NCBI GenBank assembly: GCA_003260075.1
Contig: QLIY01000602.1
Span: forward strand, 1-64,000
Direction: 5' to 3'
Origin: Phallusia mammillata
Lineage: Eukaryota > Chordata > Ascidiacea > Phlebobranchia > Ascidiidae
Length of the DNA stretch: 64,000 nt
Program-made: the position numbers and the translations under genes
Shown here: positions 59,101 to 64,000 of the stretch, piece by piece
Position numbering within the stretch: position 1 is the first letter of the stretch
Layout of the letters: every line of letters starts with the position of its first letter
The notes under the pieces: generated by a model
Told to the model about the DNA's origin: nothing
What the model saw: only the letters and a program-made list of their open reading frames with translations
Database searches by the model: none

Positions 59101-60930
59101 AATGCTTTTTGGAGTATCAATTTCGTTGTTTGTTTTTTTGTTTTATTGGGGGACTTGGTTAAACGACATGGTATATTTATAGGATACGGTCGGGCATCAA
59201 GTACAAATAAAAAACAACCCTGTTTAAGTATCGCAGATTAAATTATGGTAGAGAACGGCTAAATACCAAGAGTGCCTAAACAACTTTTACAATCTGATAA
59301 ACATAATTTTAACAACAAAACCAAACTGTTATCTACGTGTGTTTGTTAGTAACCGTTTTTTTAGTGATTTTTTTCAAACAGTTGGCAAATAAAACAGAAT
59401 CTGTACCTTCAGCTATTTCATAAATATCGACAAAATCAGATCTTCCAGAATTTCGTGGACTTCGGTCCACATCCGACGCTATCCCCTTTAATTCACTGTC
59501 ATCTGATATTTCTTTCTTTCTCTGAAGCTCATTTTCTTGTTCGACTTTGAGAGGACTAGATGATGTTGAGCTCCTCTTTTCTGCCTCAAGGTCTAGTGAA
59601 AGATTTAACTGTTCATAGGTAGGTGCTCGATTGTACCGAATGAAGTCCACGTTTAAGGATGTTTTATCATAAGGCGCGGAGACGGGATCCTGTGCCTCTT
59701 TGGTGGGTATAGGACTACAACGCTTTGGGGTTCCGTTTGTGTTGTGTGCGATGTGTAGGCGGTCGTATTCGCTTTCATCGTGCACAGCGGGCGGCGAAGG
59801 AAAAGACCCATCGTCCCCACTCATCCAACCGGGAGGTGGGGGTGATGGCAGGGGCATCAGAGAGACCCCGCCCGGACCAGTCCCTGGTCCGTCAATATCT
59901 GGGATCCTCGTAGTCAAGATGTTGGTTGGATTATGCGTTGGAGTAACACGTAAATCCGGTACGCTAATTTGGGAAAAGTCTTCCTCCTCATCAGAACTGC
60001 TTTGTGGGGAGCCTGTTTTCGGAGATTCACGTAGAACCTTAAAAACCGCTTCACTTATACTAGTTGGCGATTTTGATTGGATAGGGGCGGACTCATTCAA
60101 ATGGTTATAAACATCTTGGTCGTCGGGTATAGAGATTCGTAACCTGTCCGGCGATCTTGGGGGCTTCTTAGGTGGTCCTGGCGTAGACAAAGGGGAAGGC
60201 ATAAGCTGTGATTCTTGGTAGATTGCGTGGTTTGCGTTTTCAATGGCAATCACGTCTTCATCAATAGAATAAATTTCTTCCGGCTCATATTCTTCAACAT
60301 TCGAAACAGCAGGAGTTTCAGTTACTTCAACGGGGGTGGCCGATTGTGCAACGCGGTTTCGTGGAGGTTTTGTCACAGTGCATCCAGGAAGTTTGCTTAG
60401 AATTCTTCGATAGTGGCCTAAAAACATTTTGTATTAACATTCAACGTATCTGAAAAAATCGAATTGGACATCGACGATCTGCACTACTGAGTAAAGATTC
60501 TGGTACAAACATGACTTTAACTTGGTAAACGAAAATAAATCAAATGACATGTCTGTTCTTATCTTGCATACGAACTCTTTAGTAAAATTAGTCATAAAAA
60601 AATCTTGTTATAGTCCAAACTAACACTGGACTATATCAGTGAGCACTCGAGGAGTAAAGTCGGTACATTTTGGCTGCAAATCGTGATAAAACGTTGCCTA
60701 AAGGCTCTTATTTTCAACATAACAAAGCTGCAGCTGAGCATTTTATCAAACAAAACACTACCTGGAAGAGAAACGCCCATTTCCTTGAGATCATCCTCCG
60801 TCAACCCTTTGCAATCTTCCACAGTAAAGTAACCGTTGGCTATGAAAATATGTGAGTATTTGTCTGCGAGTTTTAATCGTTCTAGAAAAGCTTCTACCCC
60901 CTCATTGGCAATAGCATCATTGCTCGCCAT
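35617..60930 (-). CDS. ARAP: ARAP: ArfGAP with RhoGAP, ankyrin and PH domains
   Basis: Thirty-seven exons, about 1,996 residues. ARAP proteins are PI(3,4,5)P3-responsive GTPase-activating proteins that switch off Arf and Rho and connect membrane traffic to the actin cytoskeleton. The domain order SAM, PH, PH, ArfGAP, ANK, PH, PH, RhoGAP, RA, PH is complete and matches the family. The catalytic arginines of both GAP domains are present (ArfGAP CAGVHRELG; RhoGAP GIYRLSG), as is the C-x2-C-x16-C-x2-C zinc finger (CADC...CKHC). It is longer than human ARAP1-3 (about 1,450-1,700) because of a 530-residue N-terminal linker and a 200-residue tail. As there is one gene here, it probably stands for the single pre-duplication ARAP. 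Least certain: the 3' end of exon 9 (53008), the 3' end of exon 21 (44206 or 44227), and which copy of the last exon is real. Exon coordinates are in the segment entries. Confidence 0.92.
35755..36156. repeat. 191 bp duplication of the last ARAP exon region around an N
   Basis: 35755-35945 and 35966-36156 appear identical (191 bp each). Between them are one N (35946) and a 20-base insert (35947-35966) identical to 42919-42938, inside ARAP exon 24. The repeated part contains the acceptor and 5' half of ARAP exon 37. Only the lower-coordinate copy continues to a stop codon, so it is used in the gene model. Confidence 0.88.
38979..39293. mobile_element. hAT-type MITE, 315 bp, in an ARAP intron
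   Basis: Perfect 14 bp terminal inverted repeats CAGGGGTGTCCAAA and an 8 bp target duplication with one difference (GCCTACTA/GCCTACTG, 38971-38978 and 39294-39301). It lies in the intron between ARAP exons 31 and 32. No transposase. Confidence 0.88.
40733..42564 (-). CDS. ARAP: ARAP exons 25-28: RhoGAP domain
   Basis: Exons 42352-42564, 42054-42159, 40975-41146, 40733-40816. The arginine finger is seen in TTRGIYRLSG, followed by the RhoGAP hallmarks LKRWFKSLPGSLLT (the K-x-x-L-R-x-LP-type motif) and MSQHNLAIVFGPTLM (N-L-A-x-x-F-x-P). Residues about 1393-1556; exon 28 is a charged helix (EVDREKERLMLEAKGKI) leading to the RA domain. In other ARAPs this domain acts on RhoA-type GTPases. A 723 bp hAT MITE sits in the intron between exons 26 and 27. 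Confidence 0.92.
41230..41952. mobile_element. hAT-type element, 723 bp, in an ARAP intron
   Basis: Termini CAGTGTTTTTCAACC and CAGTGATTTTCAACC in inverted orientation (one mismatch), with an exact 8 bp target duplication CTTTAAAG (41222-41229 and 41953-41960). Sub-terminal tracts also pair loosely (ggaacac motifs at both ends). It holds an ORF of 99 codons (41524-41823) without transposase motifs, so it is probably non-autonomous. Confidence 0.9.
42800..44897 (-). CDS. ARAP: ARAP exons 20-24: PH3, PH4 and start of RhoGAP
   Basis: Exons 44648-44897, 44206-44434, 43429-43534, 43248-43274, 42800-43021. PH3 runs from VDFQKRLCVLENNWLKYYDP to ADRKETFTKWTRGLLQAI. PH4 runs from VGKMWLKTQHWAKKSS and EWVSTWCRLKGKNFYYFHND to PDTESWLTAIKKA. 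Exon 24 also starts the RhoGAP domain (GPRLEDQQLTSEGVPIILEK). Residues about 1115-1392. Exon 23 is a 27-base microexon. Exon 21 may end at 44206 (GTAAGA donor) or 44227 (GTGAGA donor), both in phase, a seven-residue difference in a PH loop. Confidence 0.88.
45043..46751 (-). CDS. ARAP: ARAP exons 13-19: ArfGAP domain and ankyrin repeat
   Basis: Exons 46551-46751, 46156-46244, 45827-45920, 45641-45746, 45497-45537, 45320-45382, 45043-45217. The zinc finger C-x2-C-x16-C-x2-C is intact (CADC, then CKHC) and is followed by CAGVHRELGVHNSKVRSLKMD, with the ArfGAP arginine, and by LFVVLGNATANKFW. Exons 15-18 continue the ArfGAP helices and an ankyrin-like unit (SLINAVRNNSLAEAYMLVFSGADPNC, then PYKLAKHLGYTAMAEFLQQNGA). 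Residues about 859-1114. The exon 13 donor ATG|GTTCGT is unusual, but the phase fits exon 14 exactly and the join matches the family sequence. Confidence 0.92.
47070..47104. repeat. C35 tract in an ARAP intron
   Basis: An uninterrupted C35 between ARAP exons 12 and 13. Unlike most other poly-C runs here, no duplicated flank is seen. Confidence 0.9.
47211..57059 (-). CDS. ARAP: ARAP exons 5-12: PH1 and PH2
   Basis: Exons 57016-57059, 56370-56448, 55844-56026, 54767-54841, 53008-53091, 48880-49049, 48198-48275, 47211-47295. PH1 runs from KRGWLTKHGW through RKRWVVFDGDELSYY to SSLWTATLVAAKMFLE (residues about 598-694). A linker of some 55 residues (exons 8-9) follows, then PH2 from EGFLKMDGSRQKTYLATKGE to EEDKRSWMEALSDAIAEAL (residues about 765-855). 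PH1 of ARAPs is the phosphoinositide sensor. The exon 9 donor is weak: CCG|GTGTTA (used here, 53008) or CAG|GTTATT about 33 bp further on, both in phase. Exons 8 and 9 are separated by a repeat array, and a partial copy of the exon 10 acceptor region lies at 49181-49324. Confidence 0.82.
49027..49324. repeat. 144 bp duplication of the ARAP exon 10 acceptor region, split by C10
   Basis: Copy A 49027-49170 and copy B 49181-49324 start ttgaattggccctgtccttg and differ by a few bases. The spacer is exactly ten C (49171-49180). The first 23 bases of each copy are the 5' end of ARAP exon 10. Copy B carries the acceptor plus this start only, so it cannot serve as a full exon. Confidence 0.88.
53760..54609. 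repeat. Degenerate repeat array in an ARAP intron
   Basis: The motif acccattttagggggctag followed by ggggt(a/g)aatactagggtta recurs in full or in part near 53811, 54092, 54173 and 54214. A second motif, aatttcagccgaatccatca with acgagtcggacaaactt, occurs twice near 54420-54520, and gggatgcacatct occurs several times. The array ends with ggggaccca and G10 (54600-54609). tgggtcccc at 53614-53622 is the inverted counterpart of ggggaccca at 54591-54599. No coding potential. Confidence 0.7.
58160..60930 (-). CDS. ARAP: ARAP exons 1-4: SAM domain and proline-rich linker
   Basis: Exons 60762-60930, 59407-60417, 58629-59053, 58160-58330. Exon 1 starts MASNDAIANEGVEAFLERLK and encodes a SAM domain (residues about 8-58, ending EMGVSLPG), which in ARAP3 binds the SHIP2 SAM domain. 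Exons 2-4 (residues about 57-592) are low-complexity, Pro/Ser/Glu-rich. Proline-rich SH3-ligand-like stretches include PGPPKKPPRSP and PLPSPPPPGW. Tyrosines in acidic contexts (EPEEIYSIDE, DQDVYNHL, FVDIYEIAE, PEGVYQSIDE) look like Src-family or SH2-binding sites; this is by consensus only. Near the end, RRRRNQ and RRKKL are basic patches. Confidence 0.88.
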
Positions 60931-62657
60931 TTCGGGGAGAATTCACTTGGTTTTGGTGATGAAGGTCTTTGAATAATCCAACGTACGGTAATCACATTTC
61001 GAAAACATGTATATTCGGTCTTAGGTTATGTCAACTTAGTTCTCTGCAATAAAGGTAACTTTGAAGTATGTTCTTATTGCCGACAAACACATCCAGTGAT
61101 CATTCAATAATATTAGAATGGTAAAACACACAAAACAAAATATAAGCCTATTCTGAAGAGCATAAGGCTCATTTAGCATTAATTTCCTTTCGCTTCGGTT
61201 CTTATCGTTGAAAGTTCTTTTAGGTACAATGCATACTGCGAGGGCCATAAATTATAACAGTCAAATGTATTTTCGTCAAATACAACAACAGGAAACGTGG
61301 GTGGCACAAGCGGTTGACTGACATTTGAATCTGGAGTTTTTAAGGGGAAGTGCGGTTGTCAGAAATCCAACCCTCGTCCTGGTCCAAAAATGCCACTGGT
61401 ATAACACGATCGAATCATTGTTCTCTGAAAATGATGTGTTTAAACTATAACGATCAATCACACACACACACAGAAAGGCCAACCATCAAAAATTTCTTTC
61501 CAAAACACCAGTAATTTGAGATAAATTGAGGCTTTTAAACACTCACATTAGTAATGTCCATCAATAAACCATAAAGAACATGTAGCCTACCAAAGTCCAA
61601 CAAATGTTAAAAATTTACATGGTGCTACAGAAACGTATCTATTGTACTGAGATCGAAACCTTACAAATTAATAAGCGGTACGAACATTTTCAATTTCTGC
61701 TTAGTTCTCAACTGCTTCATCAGCCATTTCTCAGCTACATCGCATGTGATGGTGCGTTTGCTGGTAAGCTGTCGCAGCTATGCGGAAATAAGGCAGTATG
61801 ACGTAAGAAACATTGCCACAATGCTGTATTATTCAACACACGAACGCTCTTAGAAAATATCTTCCAAAACTGTTACACAATAGAACGTTAATACCCCAAT
61901 GCTATCCAACATCGTCCGCCAACAACTTGGCTGTGATAGATAGTCTGAAAATCCTCACATAAACATACATGCTACACAAATGCAACATGCTTTTAAATAG
62001 AGCCAATAAATGTAGAAATAAACTAAATGTTTTAGTCCATTTTCAACTGGAAGGCTAAAATGTAGACTCAACACAATTGTAACAAACAAGTTGGCAACCA
62101 AGGGTACGGTAGAGATAAGACATTTGGATTGACGAAAAAACGTTTCAAACAGTGTATAGGTTTAGTATCTACGACAAACAGTTCCAAATCGAAGATGGAA
62201 CGATTGAAGTGATAACCTAACAAGCACTTGGTTTGGTTTCATTTTCGTACAATGCAGGTTACTGGTGGAATATACGTTATGTCGGCGTCACAGTTCATAG
62301 TAGCAACACAAGAAAACATCATAGTAAACAAGAAACTTTTCAACCCAGTTATTATCTCTACCAAATTAAATAACGGAAGGTTGTGGTGGTCAATTTCCCC
62401 GCGTACAAATTAAGCCAACGCTGTGACCTACAACAAATTTAATGTTTCTTTGTTACTTCTATTACGTATCCCACAAGATACACATATCAATGTGCAAAAG
62501 CGGTTTATTAAGCGACAATCTTTGTTTTCTTGCGTCTTGCATTAGCCAATGGAGTCAGATTGCTGGGCTAATACAGAATTATTACACGAAAACATATTCT
62601 GTCATTCCTTGAAATGGAGACTCATTTTGATCGCTTCGCCTACCTATTCGACTAAAC
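60931..62657. other. Upstream region of ARAP
   Basis: Presumably holds the ARAP promoter. No other gene or notable repeat is seen. The ORFs at 61036-61248, 61276-61482 and 61604-61801 are short and featureless. Confidence 0.45.
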
Positions 62658-63059
62658 CAGCGGTTCCCAAAATTTTTCATATTTTTTTCAAAACGGTCCC
62701 TTTGCCATTATTTTGAGGGCTCGCGGTCCTTGAGCCTAAATATGTATTTCATAAAAACGACTGTTGATTTCAGGATTTTAGCTAGTTATGCAAAATTGCG
62801 CATAAAAGTCATCCAAACACAGCTTGTGACATCACAGACAAGACAAATGCACTACAATTGTGCGCGAACAATTACATTTTTGTTAGTTGTCATTCAATAA
62901 AGGCTATTGTTAAGCAATGAAGACAGTTGATTCTCAATTCTACTTTGATTTAAACGTATTTAGTGGCACAAACTGACGCCAAATAAGATTATAGAATTAC
63001 TTCAACCGCTTCGCGGTCTCCCCAAAATGGCCTCACGGACCCCTGTTTGGGAACCGCTG
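62658..63059. mobile_element. hAT-type MITE, 402 bp
   Basis: Perfect 14 bp terminal inverted repeats CAGCGGTTCCCAAA with an exact 8 bp target duplication GACTAAAC (62650-62657 and 63060-63067). Near the right end, ggacccctg echoes the core of the other CAGGGG elements in this window. No ORF. Confidence 0.92.
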
Positions 63060-63364
63060 GACTAAACAGAAGATGTTTTAAACATGAAAAGACAAGAAAT
63101 AATTTGTGTCAACTCAAAAAAATTCTTTCTTCCAAAATACAATAATGACGTCAGTCTCTCACCCATGTCTGTATTGTAGGTATGATCTGTATTGATAAAG
63201 TAACAGCTAGTATCTGCTGGTAAAGCCAATAAACGACTGGAAGTGGTTAAGTTCGCGAAACTCGAAAGCTCGGACAGCAGCAGTAGCTAACTTAATGCAC
63301 ACAAGCACTAAACGCGTGGTTTCCTGTGTTTCGATGCTTTGCTATACAATTCAGCTACCACATG

Positions 63365-63665
63365 CTTTGTGGCAAACCAGAATAATCACCACAACACTTA
63401 CGCCCACTTTGCTCCCAGCAAAAACATAAGCATTGCAATAAATAGGACAGTGACGCTTGTTGCCTGTCCTGCAGTTCAAACTCCTGGAAAATGCCCTAAT
63501 CATGCAAGGGGGGGGGGTCTTTGTGGCAAACCAGAATAATCACCACAAAACTTACGCCCACTTTGCTCCCAGTAAAAACATAAGCATTGCAATAAATAGG
63601 ACAGTGACGCTTGTTTTTGCCTGTCCTGCAGTTCAAACTCCTGGAAAATGCCCTAATCATGCAAA
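63365..63665. repeat. Direct repeat of about 143 bp split by G10
   Basis: Copy A 63365-63507 and copy B 63519-63665 share ctttgtggcaaaccagaata and most of the rest, with small indels (ttgcc versus tttttgcc). The spacer is G10 (63508-63517), the complement of the C10 seen elsewhere. Confidence 0.85.
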
Positions 63666-63718
63666 ATCGTTTTGTTGACTCATCTCATGCATCGTACAGA
63701 TCGTACTTTTCGAGTCTT

Positions 63719-63873
63719 AATTGTCACCCATTCTATGTTGCATGAGCAATAAGCCTCTCGAACAAAACTGCAAAGCGGAAGCTACAATCTTACCANAATT
63801 GTCACCCATTCTATGTTGCATGAGCAATAAGCCTCTCGAACAAAACTGCAAAGCGGAAGCTACAATCTTACCA
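63719..63873. repeat. Direct repeat of 77 bp split by one N
   Basis: 63719-63795 and 63797-63873 appear identical, separated by a single N at 63796. This is a clear unresolved contig overlap. Confidence 0.9.
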
Positions 63874-64000
63874 CTCAAATACAAGAAGCCAAAAGTTGAA
63901 CTGTTTAATTTTTCTTTTGTCCTTAAACAGATATAGCCTAATGTGCATTTAGTATTAGTTGTCTGTTCAAGAATACAGCAGTACTCAGGTTTACAACCCC

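Noticed and set aside
59700-60110. 136-codon plus-strand ORF
   Set aside because: Shadow of the large ARAP exon 2.
63339-63678. Two overlapping ORFs sharing long identical peptides
   Set aside because: Produced by the G10-split direct repeat, not by a repeated protein.
1-64000. CRISPR array, bacterial operons, prophage or integrated virus genes
   Set aside because: No spaced repeats of that type, no Shine-Dalgarno/operon layout, and every recognisable gene is an intron-bearing animal gene or tRNA.

Overview
This is a eukaryotic window with AT-rich DNA, compact multi-exon genes, GT-AG introns of roughly 60-300 bp and conserved metazoan proteins. The gene set (a Cdx homeobox gene with an ascidian-like layout, NSUN7, FITM2, SLC49A4/DIRC2, ARAP), the short introns and the many small hAT-type elements fit a solitary ascidian tunicate. 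Ciona is plausible, but the species cannot be fixed from sequence alone. All gene models below were built by hand from ORFs plus splice sites, checking that reading phase is kept across each junction.

Left part (1-17 kb), gene dense: SLC49A4/DIRC2 (+, 827-3538, 11 exons) converges on RPL10A (-, 4141-5845, 6 exons). Two RPL10A introns hold snoRNA-like sequences. RPL10A is divergent from FITM2 (+, 6681-7601, one coding exon behind a splice acceptor), and FITM2 converges on NSUN7 (-, 8525-16980, 16 exons).

Middle (17-35.6 kb): a 267 bp tandem duplication with poly-C tracts, two tightly packed tRNA-Glu/tRNA-Gly pairs plus a broken third tRNA copy, a hAT MITE, the Cdx gene (-, 20919-24548, 2 exons, with a one-base frameshift at a G14 run), then about 11 kb with no convincing gene except one tRNA-Arg(CCU).

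Right part (35.6-61 kb): one 25 kb gene on the minus strand, an ARAP protein of about 1,996 residues in 37 exons (SAM, proline-rich linker, PH, PH, ArfGAP, ANK, PH, PH, RhoGAP, Ras-associating, PH, basic tail). It couples Arf and Rho GTPase inactivation to phosphoinositides. The last 3 kb has no gene.

The strangest feature is shared across the window. At nine places a 77-267 bp segment is directly repeated in near-identical form, and the two copies are separated by a homopolymer of exactly or nearly ten C (or G) or by a single N. Two of these cut into ARAP exons and one into a tRNA. The simplest reading is unmerged allelic contig ends from a highly polymorphic genome. The regular C10/G10 signature still deserves a direct check.
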